44,275 nt of DNA from an uncultured Clostridia bacterium. Lineage in GTDB: Bacteria > Bacillota > Clostridia > Oscillospirales > Ruminococcaceae. Positions 7,306 through 15,133 of the stretch are shown one piece after another. The stretch lies in contig CALXGT010000060.1 in NCBI GenBank assembly GCA_944387915.1, positions 1-44,275 on the forward strand, in the 5' to 3' direction. Position 1 is the stretch's first letter. Each line of letters starts with the position of its first letter. A program made the position numbers and the translations under genes. Under the pieces are notes generated by a model. That model was not told where the DNA came from. It saw only the letters and a program-made list of their open reading frames with translations, and did not search any database.

Positions 7306-8838
7306 ATGGCCGAATTAGAATTGATTAAGGAGAGCGTCGTTTATTACGAAGCTTTATCCGATCTCTTTTCGGAACAGCCGGTAGAGTTGGATTATCTCCT
7401 TCCCGACCGCTGCCCGGATATGGTAACCATTTTAAAAACCGAAGCGACCCCTATGCTGACCGAGAAAAAGATTTCCGGCGACAAGCTCTATCTGGACGGA
7501 TTTGCCGAAATTTATGTCTACTATCTCTCGGAGGATCCCAGCGTATTATGCACAGTAAGTCAATCTCTTCCCTTTTCCAGGGTCATTGATCTTCCGGGAG
7601 GGGAAGAAAAGACCGTTTCCGCTGAGGCAAAAACGGAATTTATCGGCGCAAGAGCGGTAACGCCAAGACGTCTGGATATCCGGGGGGGAATCCGTTTTAC
7701 GGTCAAGGTAGATGTGAAAAAGACTTTTTCCTCTCTTTCGGACGCTTCCGGCAGCGGAATCCGTCTTCGTTCCACGCCATTGACCCTTTCCGAGCCTCTC
7801 CCCGTTATGGAAAAGAATTTTTCGGTAACGGATGATTGTATCTTCCCCGATTCCCTTTCTCCCTACGGCGAGACGCTTTTTTACCGTGCCCAGCTACTGA
7901 TTACCGATCAAAAAATCCTAAACGGGAAAGCCGTTGTAAAAGGAGAGATTCTTTACCATCTTTGCTATCTGAGCACAGATGGTAAGTCGATAGAAAAGGC
8001 GGATTTTTCCATCCCCGTCAGCCAGATTTTGGATATTGCCGACGCAAACGAGGATACCCTTTTGGAAATTCGGGGCGAAGTGACCAAGGTCACAACAGAG
8101 GAAAAAACGGAAAAAGACCGGGTAAAAGGCCTCTTTGTGGAATTTTCCGTCCGCTTGACCGCTTTTGCCTTCCAAAGCCGTTCGATTCTCTACGTAACCG
8201 ACAGCTTTTCTACCCGCTATCTTTTGGAGCCGGTCACCGAGACCCTCTCCCTTCGAAAAGTAGTCGCTCCCATTTCCACCGTTTCCGTCCCCAGACTGAA
8301 AGCGGACGTCAGCGGTCAAAATATCGTCCGTGTTGAGGACATTTCGTTACGGCTTTTGGATGGCTCGTTAGAAAAAAATGACGCTTCCCTTACGTACCAG
8401 GTTACCGCCGCAGCAACCATTTTCGGAAAAGATGAAAACGGGAGCGTTGTCGTTATCGAACGCCTTCTCCCCTTTTCCATCTCGTTAAATGAAACCGCTT
8501 CCAATCCCTACTTCCTTCCTGCACTGCTGATCCGGTCGTTAACTTTTACCTTTTTAGGGGATGAAAGCATTGAAATTCAACCGGAAATTCACCTGAGCGG
8601 GATTCTTTGCGATGTGCCGAAGGTTACCATGGTAACCGGTCTCACCGTAACCGGAGAAAAGGAACGCCCGCAAAGCGACGTCGCCTTACGGCTCTATAAA
8701 GGAGAAAAGGGCGAGGACATTTGGGAAATCGCCAAACGGTTTTCCACCTCCCCCTCCGCCATTCGCGAGGAAAACGAGCTGACCGACGAAACGCTCCCGG
8801 AGCGAATGACCCTTCTGATCCCCATTGTGGAAGATTAA
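7306..8838 (+). CDS. sipL: SipL-like spore morphogenesis protein (DUF3794 domains plus LysM)
   Basis: A 510-residue protein with DUF3794 (SPOCS) domains, seen at roughly residues 35-135 (VELDYLLPDRCPDMVTILKT at 26-45 opens the first) and again near 185-275, with a further beta-rich region after 300. The C-terminal 50 residues (VALRLYKGEKGEDIWEIAKR and onwards) form a LysM domain. This is the architecture of SipL, which in Clostridioides difficile binds SpoIVA through its LysM domain and anchors the coat to the forespore. The gene is followed after 15 bases by spoIVA, which strongly supports this role. The ATG at 7306 has AAAGGAAC upstream; a sigma-E-like promoter lies at 7231-7259. Acts in the mother-cell cytoplasm at the forespore surface. 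Confidence 0.85.
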   Translation: MAELELIKESVVYYEALSDLFSEQPVELDYLLPDRCPDMVTILKTEATPMLTEKKISGDKLYLDGFAEIYVYYLSEDPSVLCTVSQSLPFSRVIDLPGGEEKTVSAEAKTEFIGARAVTPRRLDIRGGIRFTVKVDVKKTFSSLSDASGSGIRLRSTPLTLSEPLPVMEKNFSVTDDCIFPDSLSPYGETLFYRAQLLITDQKILNGKAVVKGEILYHLCYLSTDGKSIEKADFSIPVSQILDIADANEDTLLEIRGEVTKVTTEEKTEKDRVKGLFVEFSVRLTAFAFQSRSILYVTDSFSTRYLLEPVTETLSLRKVVAPISTVSVPRLKADVSGQNIVRVEDISLRLLDGSLEKNDASLTYQVTAAATIFGKDENGSVVVIERLLPFSISLNETASNPYFLPALLIRSLTFTFLGDESIEIQPEIHLSGILCDVPKVTMVTGLTVTGEKERPQSDVALRLYKGEKGEDIWEIAKRFSTSPSAIREENELTDETLPERMTLLIPIVED

Positions 8839-8853
8839 AAAGGAGGAATTGTT

Positions 8854-10332
8854 TTGGAACAGCTTCACATTTACGAAGATATTGCGAGACGAACCGGCGG
8901 CAGCGTCTTTATCGGCGTTGTCGGCCCTGTCCGCACCGGAAAAAGTACTTTCATCAAGCGGTTTATGGAAACGCTGGTCTTTCCCCATATGGAAAATCAG
9001 TACCTGAAAGAACGGACGGTGGATGAACTTCCCCAATCTGCCGCCGGCCGCACCATTATGACCACCGAACCCAAATTTATTCCCGAAGAAGCCGTAGGGA
9101 TCACATTAGAGGATAACGTCTCTCTGAAAGTACGGCTGATTGACTGCGTCGGATACATTGTTCCCAGCTCGTTGGGGTATTTTGAAAATAACCAGCCCCG
9201 CATGGTCATCACCCCATGGTTTGAAGAGGAAGTTCCTTTTAATATGGCGGCGGAAATCGGAACCGAAAAGGTTATTAACGACCATTCCACCATCGGATTG
9301 GTCATCACCACCGACGGAAGCTTCACCGACATTCCCAGAGAGGAGTACGAAGAAGCAGAAGAGCGCATTCTTTCCGAACTGTCCGCTACCAAAAAGCCCA
9401 CCATCATTTTATTAAACAGCGCCTTTCCGAACAGCCAGGAAACCAAAGAACTGGCGAAGGAGATGGAAGAAAAATACCAAAGACGGGTCCTCCCTGTTTC
9501 CTGCGCGGACTTGGGGGAAGAGGAAATCAAAGGAATCTTAAAGGAAGTGCTTTATGAATTCCCGTTAAAGGAGATCGAAGTCGCCCTCCCCAAATGGGTC
9601 ATCTCCCTTCCCAAGGAACATCCTGTCAAACGGGAAATTTTCGACTCCATGAAATCCGCCGCCGATCAAATCGTTAAGATCGGGGAAGTCCGAAATATCG
9701 GCGCCTTCCTTTCCGACTGCCCGTCCATACTGAAAACCGGTGTGGATGAAATCGATCTGGGAAGAGGATTAGCCAAACTTTCCTTGACTTTGGATCCTAC
9801 CCTTTTCTACCGCATCTTGGAAGAAGCCACCGGCCTTTCCATCGAAAACGAGGCGGCTCTCCTCCCTTGTATGATCGAACTTTCCGATATTAAACGCCGC
9901 TACGACAAACTCAAAGGCGCTTTGGACGAAATCAACGCCACCGGTTACGGCATTGTAATGCCTTCTATGGATGAGCTGACTTTGGATGAACCGGAAATCG
10001 TAAAGCAAGGGGGCAAATACGGCATTAAGCTAAAAGCCAGCGCCCCAAGTATCCATATGATGCGGGCGGATATCGAAACCGAGGTCAGCCCCATCGTCGG
10101 CAGTGAAAAGCAATCGGAAGAGCTGATCTTGTACCTTCTTAAGGAGTTTGAAGAAAATCCGAAAAAGATCTGGGAATCCAATATTTTTGGTAAGAGTCTC
10201 CATGAACTGGTCAATGAGGGCCTACATAATAAATTGTACCGTATGCCCTCCGACGCGAGAATGAAACTAAAAGAAACTGTGGAACGGATTATAAACGAAG
10301 GCTGCAACGGCCTGGTTTGTCTGATCCTGTAG
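8854..10332 (+). CDS. spoIVA: Stage IV sporulation protein A, coat-assembly ATPase
   Basis: Cytoskeletal ATPase that polymerises on the outer forespore membrane and forms the basement layer of the spore coat. The 492-residue length is typical. The Walker A motif GPVRTGKST is at residues 24-32, a switch/Walker B-like LIDCVGY lies near 108-114, and the C-terminus ends in the hydrophobic stretch NGLVCLIL usual for the family, where membrane and SpoVM contact is made. Translation starts at TTG (8854) with AAGGAGGA upstream; no better ATG exists because the conserved N-terminus begins here. It is 15 bases downstream of the sipL-like gene and is followed by a strong terminator. Confidence 0.97.
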   Translation: MEQLHIYEDIARRTGGSVFIGVVGPVRTGKSTFIKRFMETLVFPHMENQYLKERTVDELPQSAAGRTIMTTEPKFIPEEAVGITLEDNVSLKVRLIDCVGYIVPSSLGYFENNQPRMVITPWFEEEVPFNMAAEIGTEKVINDHSTIGLVITTDGSFTDIPREEYEEAEERILSELSATKKPTIILLNSAFPNSQETKELAKEMEEKYQRRVLPVSCADLGEEEIKGILKEVLYEFPLKEIEVALPKWVISLPKEHPVKREIFDSMKSAADQIVKIGEVRNIGAFLSDCPSILKTGVDEIDLGRGLAKLSLTLDPTLFYRILEEATGLSIENEAALLPCMIELSDIKRRYDKLKGALDEINATGYGIVMPSMDELTLDEPEIVKQGGKYGIKLKASAPSIHMMRADIETEVSPIVGSEKQSEELILYLLKEFEENPKKIWESNIFGKSLHELVNEGLHNKLYRMPSDARMKLKETVERIINEGCNGLVCLIL

Positions 10333-10338
10333 GTTTTT

Positions 10339-10369
10339 CCGCCGCCCAACATCGGGCGGCGGCTTTTTT
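10339..10369 (+). terminator. Terminator of sipL-spoIVA
   Basis: Perfect 9-bp stem CCGCCGCCC/GGGCGGCGG with a 6-base loop, followed by C and TTTTTT. Confidence 0.95.
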
Positions 10370-10436
10370 ATGGCGAAATATATAAAAATTAAGAATCGTA
10401 TTCGTTTCTTTCTTATAATATTTCGAAATCCATTTC

Positions 10437-10465
10437 TTGACAGATAGAGATTAAACTGTTATAAT
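10437..10465 (+). promoter_or_regulatory. Sigma-A promoter of MATE-marR, with overlapping repeats
   Basis: Consensus -35 TTGACA (10437-10442), 17-base spacer, consensus -10 TATAAT (10460-10465). The 9-mer TAAACTGTT occurs at 10452-10460 and again at 10467-10475, bracketing the -10 box, so a regulator (perhaps the MarR protein encoded downstream) could bind here. Confidence 0.85.
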
Positions 10466-10512
10466 CTAAACTGTTGATTTTGCAACTAAAATTCAAAACG
10501 GAAGTGATCTAT

Positions 10513-11910
10513 TTGGAAACTGAAGCAAAAAACAGTCGGCATGAAGCCAGACGGAATGTGATGCTTAACGACTCTATCCCTAAGCTCATTCCGAAAATGG
10601 CCATTCCCACAATGATCAGTATGGTGGTTATGTCCCTCTACAACATGGCGGATACCTTTTTCGTCAGTTCTTTGGGGGAAGCCGCCACAGGCGCTGTGGG
10701 AATTAACTCTTCCCTGACTAGCTTTATCCAGATGGCCGGTTCGGCTCTGGCAATCGGTGCCAACAGCTACATCGCCCGTCTTCTCGGCGCAAAGCGGGAC
10801 AAAGAGGCGTCGAAAGTTCTCTCCACCGCTTTCTTCTCGGCGATGATCGTCGGCGTCGTACTGATGATCGTGGGATTGATCTTTATGAAAGAATTGGTCT
10901 ACATATTGGGAGCGAAAGACGAAGCGGTTGCCGCTTACGCCAGCGATTACGCCAGTTATATGCTTTTCGCCGCTCCTTTTATGGCTGCCGTGTTCGTTAT
11001 GAACCAATGCCTTCGGGCGGAAGGCAGTTCCACCTTTTCGATGTTCGGTATGCTGTCCGGCGCCTTTTTAAACATTATTTTAGACCCGATTTTTATTTTT
11101 ACCTTCCACTGGGAAGTTGCCGGAGCGGCGGCCGCTACCGCTGTTTCCAAGTTGGTGAGCTTCTTTGTACTGCTGGCTCCTTACCTGAAAGGACATGCTT
11201 TACTGCATATCAGCATCAAAGATTTCGGCTATACTAAAACCATCGCTTTGGAAATTACCAAGATGGGCTTCCCCACCTTAATGCGTTCCGGACTGATGAC
11301 CTTAGCGAGCGTTATTACCAATAACGTCGCCGCCGGATTTAGCGTGGTTGCCCTGGCGGCCATCTCCGTTGTAAACCGGATTATGATGTTCGTCGGTTCC
11401 GCGCTGATGGGCTTCGGTCAAGGATACCAGCCTGTGGCCGGCTTCAACTGGGGCGCGAAACGGTACGATCGGGTATGGAAATCCTTCTGGTTCACTCTGA
11501 TTTCCGGCTGCATCGGCGTCACCATCTTAAGCATTCCTACCGCCATCTTCGCGCCGCAGATCATTTCCATCTTCTCTCAGGATCCGGAAGCCATCTCCAT
11601 TGGCGCCTTCTCCATCCAGATTCAATGTCTGGTTATGCCCATCCACGCCGCCGTCATTGTCGTCAACATGACCTACGCCGGACTGGGTAAAGCTACCGGC
11701 GCGGCGATACTGAGTATTTCCCGTCAAGGTATCTGTTTTATTCCCTCGGTTATGATCCTGTCTACCGCCTTCGGCGTGATGGGCTTGGCGGCCGCGCAAG
11801 GAGTCGCCGACCTGGCAACGCTGGCTTTGGGTCTTCCTTTAGGTATTCGGGTATTAAAACAGGTCCGAGCGCTGATGATTGAACACAATCAATTACCGAA
11901 AAAAGAATAG
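10513..11910 (+). CDS. MATE family multidrug efflux transporter
   Basis: Integral-membrane cation-coupled exporter of drugs or metabolites. The product is about 465 residues with roughly twelve membrane segments in two similar halves; recognisable stretches are KMAIPTMISMVVMSLYNMAD near the N-terminus and GFGQGYQPVAGFNWGAKRYD in the second half, both typical of MATE proteins. The start is placed at TTG 10513, preceded by CGGAAGTG; an earlier TTG at 10474 would lie practically at the transcription start and has no SD. Transcribed from 10437-10465 together with the MarR gene, 10 bases downstream, which probably controls it. Substrate unknown. Confidence 0.9.
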   Translation: METEAKNSRHEARRNVMLNDSIPKLIPKMAIPTMISMVVMSLYNMADTFFVSSLGEAATGAVGINSSLTSFIQMAGSALAIGANSYIARLLGAKRDKEASKVLSTAFFSAMIVGVVLMIVGLIFMKELVYILGAKDEAVAAYASDYASYMLFAAPFMAAVFVMNQCLRAEGSSTFSMFGMLSGAFLNIILDPIFIFTFHWEVAGAAAATAVSKLVSFFVLLAPYLKGHALLHISIKDFGYTKTIALEITKMGFPTLMRSGLMTLASVITNNVAAGFSVVALAAISVVNRIMMFVGSALMGFGQGYQPVAGFNWGAKRYDRVWKSFWFTLISGCIGVTILSIPTAIFAPQIISIFSQDPEAISIGAFSIQIQCLVMPIHAAVIVVNMTYAGLGKATGAAILSISRQGICFIPSVMILSTAFGVMGLAAAQGVADLATLALGLPLGIRVLKQVRALMIEHNQLPKKE

Positions 11911-11920
11911 AGAGGTTTTT

Positions 11921-12373
11921 ATGGAACAGGATTTTTCTTTTCAGCGAAAATTATCCCGTTATATCTCCCTGCTTCATCGCCGTCGGAAGCAATATATGTC
12001 CGATGCGTTAAAACCCTATGGATTAAAAGGGAATCTCTACCTTTATTTAACTTGTCTTCACCACAACCCCGGCGCCAGCCAGGATTTCCTCTGCGAGTAT
12101 TTTAAATTAGACAAAGGCAGCGTCGCCAAGGGGGCGAAACTGCTGGCGGAGTTGGACTACATCCGCAGAGAGGTGGACGAAAACGACCGCCGACAGTACC
12201 GTCTTTTCCTTACTGAAAAAGGGGAAAAATTTATTCCCACTATTTATTCGTTTCTTCAAAAATGGTGCGACCGCATCACCGACGGCCTTTCCGACGAAGA
12301 ACGGTTTATGCTGATTCGGTTACTGGAACGAATGGAGGAAAATGGGAAACGATGTGCGGATCAAAAATCGTAA
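11921..12373 (+). CDS. MarR family transcriptional regulator
   Basis: A 150-residue winged-helix regulator. The DNA-binding region shows the MarR pattern: GASQDFLCEYFKLDKGSVAK (helix-turn-helix), then ELDYIRREVDENDRRQYRLF (the wing, with the DxRDRR-like DENDRR) and LTEKGEKFIP. The ATG at 11921 follows AGAGAGG; the upstream reading begins inside the MATE gene and is rejected. Cotranscribed with the MATE transporter, so it probably senses a compound exported by it and represses the shared promoter; that is inference from context. Confidence 0.92.
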   Translation: MEQDFSFQRKLSRYISLLHRRRKQYMSDALKPYGLKGNLYLYLTCLHHNPGASQDFLCEYFKLDKGSVAKGAKLLAELDYIRREVDENDRRQYRLFLTEKGEKFIPTIYSFLQKWCDRITDGLSDEERFMLIRLLERMEENGKRCADQKS

Positions 12374-12383
12374 TTGAAACTTC

Positions 12384-12416
12384 AAAAACCGCTTCGGAAA
12401 ACCGAAGCGGTTTTTT
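12384..12416. terminator. Bidirectional terminator between marR and the LysR gene
   Basis: Stem AAAAACCGCTTCGG / CCGAAGCGGTTTTT with an AAAA loop, T-run on one side and A-run on the other, lying between convergent genes. Confidence 0.92.
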
Positions 12417-13368
12417 ATTCCATCTCTTCTTCCGGCTGGCTTTTCTCGATATACCGCCGTTTTGCCTCGCAAACATCCGTAATAAACTGGTTGTCCAAGT
12501 CGGTTAACCGATACCCCTTTCGGTACACCAACACATCCCGATATAACTTATCGTTATCCTGACATTGTCTTTGGACCAAATGGTATTTTTCGCAAAGCGC
12601 CTTGGGTACCGGCGACGCCCACATAAACGCGGCGGGTACCTTTTCCAGCAACTCAAACTGACTTCCCCGCTCAAACACAAAAATCCGCTTATCTACATGA
12701 CGGGAAAGCTCCTGCTTTTTTACATCCATCATCGGAAGGGAAGGAACGTAGGGATCGCCGTGAGAAATCTCGATAAAACCCGCCAAATCCGCGGAAACGA
12801 TGGTTTCCTTTTTCGCCAAAGGGTGATTCTCCGACAGCAAAAGGAGATAAGAAAAATCCGTCACCGTCTCTGCTACAAGATTTTTCTCCGTAAAGAGAGA
12901 GCGAAAATATTTTTCAAAGGTAATCTGGTATCGGAGAATTCCCAAATTGTATTCCCCGCCGGAAACATTTTTTATCGTCCGCATGGAATTGGTCTCTTTA
13001 TAAAAGATTTCCGCCGGCTCCGAAGTGGAGATATGCCGTGCGAAAGCGGCAAAAGCCGCGGAAATGTAGCTGGCCCGGGGAACACAGGCGGAAAACCTCT
13101 GCTTGGGTTTTTTCCCTTCTCGATAAATCGCCTCGATCTCGTTCACTTCCGAAACAATTTTTTTAGCATACTGCAAAAACTCTTCCCCTTCGGGGGTAAC
13201 GGTGATTCCTCGGGATGTCCTTTTGAAAATCGTAATTCCGAGATGCGTCTCCAATTCTTTGATGGCCCGGGACAAATTGGGCTGGCCCATATATAAATTC
13301 TCCGCCGCCTTGCTGATGGAACGAGTCTCGGCAATTTCCACCGCGTATTTTAAATGCAAAATGTTCAA
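12415..13368 (-). CDS. LysR family transcriptional regulator
   Basis: A 317-residue regulator with an N-terminal winged helix-turn-helix containing the LysR signature (AETRSISKAAENLYMGQPNL, residues 13-32, then SRAIKELETHLGITIFKRTS) and a C-terminal effector-binding domain. Start: two adjacent TTG codons at 13371 and 13368; the second gives a better distance (7 bases) from the GGGGGGA SD and the usual MNILHLKYAV beginning. It has its own promoter at 13400-13428 and is divergent from the membrane protein at 13524, a common arrangement for a LysR target, though this target is not demonstrated. The effector cannot be told. Confidence 0.9.
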   Translation of the reverse strand: MNILHLKYAVEIAETRSISKAAENLYMGQPNLSRAIKELETHLGITIFKRTSRGITVTPEGEEFLQYAKKIVSEVNEIEAIYREGKKPKQRFSACVPRASYISAAFAAFARHISTSEPAEIFYKETNSMRTIKNVSGGEYNLGILRYQITFEKYFRSLFTEKNLVAETVTDFSYLLLLSENHPLAKKETIVSADLAGFIEISHGDPYVPSLPMMDVKKQELSRHVDKRIFVFERGSQFELLEKVPAAFMWASPVPKALCEKYHLVQRQCQDNDKLYRDVLVYRKGYRLTDLDNQFITDVCEAKRRYIEKSQPEEEME

Positions 13369-13399
13369 CAAAACGTCCCCCCTTTACCCTTATTTTTTT

Positions 13400-13428
13400 A
13401 GTATATCATTTTTTATCAATCCGCGCAA
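13400..13428 (-). promoter_or_regulatory. Promoter of the LysR gene
   Basis: Minus strand: -35 TTGCGC (13428-13423), 17-base spacer, -10 TATACT (13405-13400). Confidence 0.6.
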
Positions 13429-13466
13429 CCTCTTTCGTGAGTAACTCCTGCCTCAAAAATTTTTCC

Positions 13467-13495
13467 TTCTGCTTTCGGGAAAAATGTGGTATACT
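13467..13495 (+). promoter_or_regulatory. Promoter of the membrane protein/DUF3783 pair
   Basis: -10 TATACT (13490-13495) with a poor -35 TTCTGC (13467-13472) at 17 bases. The weak -35 suggests an activator may be needed; the divergent LysR gene is a candidate. Confidence 0.5.
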
Positions 13496-13523
13496 TTAAA
13501 TATCTTATTGTTTGGGAGGAATT

Positions 13524-14069
13524 ATGCTGTTGATTTTTTTAGGTATTTTGTTGATGCTTCCGGAGCTTTCTTTTTTAGAAGTTCCCTTTTCTTTGGGTTT
13601 CCTCGGCGGAATTTTCCTTTTTATCGGTGTTCGTTCCTTTTCCCGCAAAAGGGGCTTCATTTCCGGTTCGAAATCTGGAATGTTCGCCCTGATTTACGCC
13701 TTTTTCGATGGAGCCCATACTTTGGCGGCCTTTTTCTTACCCGAGGAAACCCTTTTGCTTTTCCTCTTGTTTGTTGCTGCGGTGCTGTTTAAGGTTCTTG
13801 CTCTTTCTTATTTTGTATCAGCCATCAGGGAGAGTGAAGTCAAGTGCCGGTTCGACTTGAAGGGAAATACCCTTTCCCGGCTGTTGAATATTTACATTGT
13901 GATTGCCGGCGCTTCCCTTTTAAGCTATTACAGCAGCTTCTTTTCCTTCTTTGTCGCTATTTTTGCCAATGTGTGCGCTGTGATTTTCGCCATCTTCCTA
14001 CTCATTTCTTTGCGCTTATATAAAAATTATCTGGACCACATCCCGTTAAAAAAGGAGCAAAAAATATGA
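13524..14069 (+). CDS. Unrecognised multi-pass membrane protein
   Basis: A 181-residue very hydrophobic protein with about five or six predicted membrane segments and short loops; the only polar region is RESEVKCRFDLKGNTLSR near the middle and the basic C-terminal tail. No family was recognised. The ATG at 13524 has GGGAGG 4 bases upstream; the reading from 13512 begins inside this SD. The stop overlaps the start of the DUF3783 gene by the tetranucleotide ATGA, so the two are translationally coupled. Confidence 0.75.
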   Translation: MLLIFLGILLMLPELSFLEVPFSLGFLGGIFLFIGVRSFSRKRGFISGSKSGMFALIYAFFDGAHTLAAFFLPEETLLLFLLFVAAVLFKVLALSYFVSAIRESEVKCRFDLKGNTLSRLLNIYIVIAGASLLSYYSSFFSFFVAIFANVCAVIFAIFLLISLRLYKNYLDHIPLKKEQKI

Positions 14070-14470
14070 AATCCAACATGGGCAAAGTTTTGATCTTCCA
14101 TATGGAGCCTCAAAACGCAGAAAAAATTTCCGCCGCTTTGCTTCCGCTGAAGGTGCGGGTGCAAACGATAACGCCGGAGCAGGAATCTCTCCCTTTGGGA
14201 ACCTTGGCGGGTTTAGCCGAAGAAATTCCCATCCCGCAAACGGCAGACGCGCTTCTCACCGAAAGCATGATGGTTTTGTGCTTTCTTTCCTCCAAAGAGC
14301 TGGATCGGGTTTTGCTGGCCTTAAAAGAGCCTTCTCTTCCGAAAATCTCTCTCAAAGCGGTGCTGACCGAATACAATAAATTCCTTTCCCCCGCCGCGCT
14401 TTTACTGGAGTTATCCAAAGAGCGGGAGGCGTTTCGAAAACAAGAAGAGGAAAGAAGAAACTCCCGGTAA
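14066..14470 (+). CDS. DUF3783 domain protein
   Basis: A 134-residue soluble protein of unknown function. The body resembles the DUF3783 family: an N-terminal strand GKVLIFHMEP, a central segment MMVLCFLSSKELDRVLLAL, the motif SLPKISLKAVLTEYNKFLSP (83-102 approximately), and a charged C-terminal helix KEREAFRKQEEERRNSR. It overlaps the preceding membrane-protein gene by 4 bases and is followed by a strong terminator, making a two-gene operon. No catalytic motif was recognised. Confidence 0.75.
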   Translation: MKSNMGKVLIFHMEPQNAEKISAALLPLKVRVQTITPEQESLPLGTLAGLAEEIPIPQTADALLTESMMVLCFLSSKELDRVLLALKEPSLPKISLKAVLTEYNKFLSPAALLLELSKEREAFRKQEEERRNSR

Positions 14471-14490
14471 TGTTTGAAGTCCAAATGTAG

Positions 14491-14530
14491 AAAAATCCAA
14501 AAGTTTTTCAACAAACTTTTGGATTTTTTT
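14491..14530 (+). terminator. Terminator of the membrane protein/DUF3783 operon
   Basis: A 16-bp perfect stem AAAAATCCAAAAGTTT / AAACTTTTGGATTTTT, loop TTCAAC, ending in a T-run. Confidence 0.93.
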
Positions 14531-14539
14531 CATTTTATC

Positions 14540-14568
14540 TTGAATTTCTTTGTCGATTATGGTATTAT
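14540..14568 (+). promoter_or_regulatory. Promoter of GNAT-nhaC
   Basis: -35 TTGAAT (14540-14545), 17-base spacer, -10 TATTAT (14563-14568), immediately after the preceding terminator. Confidence 0.55.
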
Positions 14569-14614
14569 TCTGAATATATTATGAAAAAAGTATGTATAGA
14601 AAGGAAATGATTGG

Positions 14615-15133
14615 TTGGAACCCGTTTTGACAATTCGAAAAGCGACCCCCGACGACTCGGCATTGATTTTATTCTTTATCCGGTCTCTGGCGGAATATGA
14701 AAAGATGCTGTCTGAAGTGACCGCCACCGAGGATGACATTCGCCGCTCTCTTTTTGAGGAAAAGGGTGCGGAGGTACTTATTGGCGAGTTCGAGGACGAG
14801 CCGGTAGGATTTGCCTTGTTTTTTGAAAATTACTCTACCTTTTTAGGGAAAAAAGGAATCCATTTAGAGGACCTTTTCGTTTTGCCGAAAATGCGGGGAA
14901 AAGGCTTTGGAAAGGCCCTGCTCCAGGCGGTTGCCGGCGAGACGGTAAAACGAAACGGCGGGCGGTTAGAGTGGGCATGTCTTGACTGGAACGCGCCTTC
15001 TATCGCCTTTTACCGTTCCATGGGGGCAACTCCCCTTTCCGATTGGACAACCTTTCGCCTCACCGGCGAATCGTTACAGGCTGTTTCTCAGCTAAACAAC
15101 ACACATCTTAGGAGGAATGAACATGGCAAGTAA
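14615..15133 (+). CDS. GNAT family N-acetyltransferase
   Basis: A 172-residue acetyl-CoA-dependent acetyltransferase. The acetyl-CoA-binding motif A is LEDLFVLPKMRGKGFGKALL (near 89-108) with the R/Q-x-x-G-x-G/A core MRGKGFG, and motif B ends in WNAPSIAFYRSMGA. The sequence pattern is close to diamine (polyamine-type) acetyltransferases, including the final WTTFRL, but substrate is uncertain. Translation starts at TTG (14615) with AAAGGA upstream. The C-terminal residues LNNTHLRRNEHGK are encoded across the SD and first codons of nhaC, with an 11-base overlap, so the tail may be a recent read-through of the intergenic region. Confidence 0.88.
   Translation: MEPVLTIRKATPDDSALILFFIRSLAEYEKMLSEVTATEDDIRRSLFEEKGAEVLIGEFEDEPVGFALFFENYSTFLGKKGIHLEDLFVLPKMRGKGFGKALLQAVAGETVKRNGGRLEWACLDWNAPSIAFYRSMGATPLSDWTTFRLTGESLQAVSQLNNTHLRRNEHGK

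Noticed and set aside
10474-10512. Longer N-terminus for the MATE protein from TTG 10474
   Set aside because: It would begin within a few bases of the predicted transcription start and has no SD; TTG 10513 is better placed.
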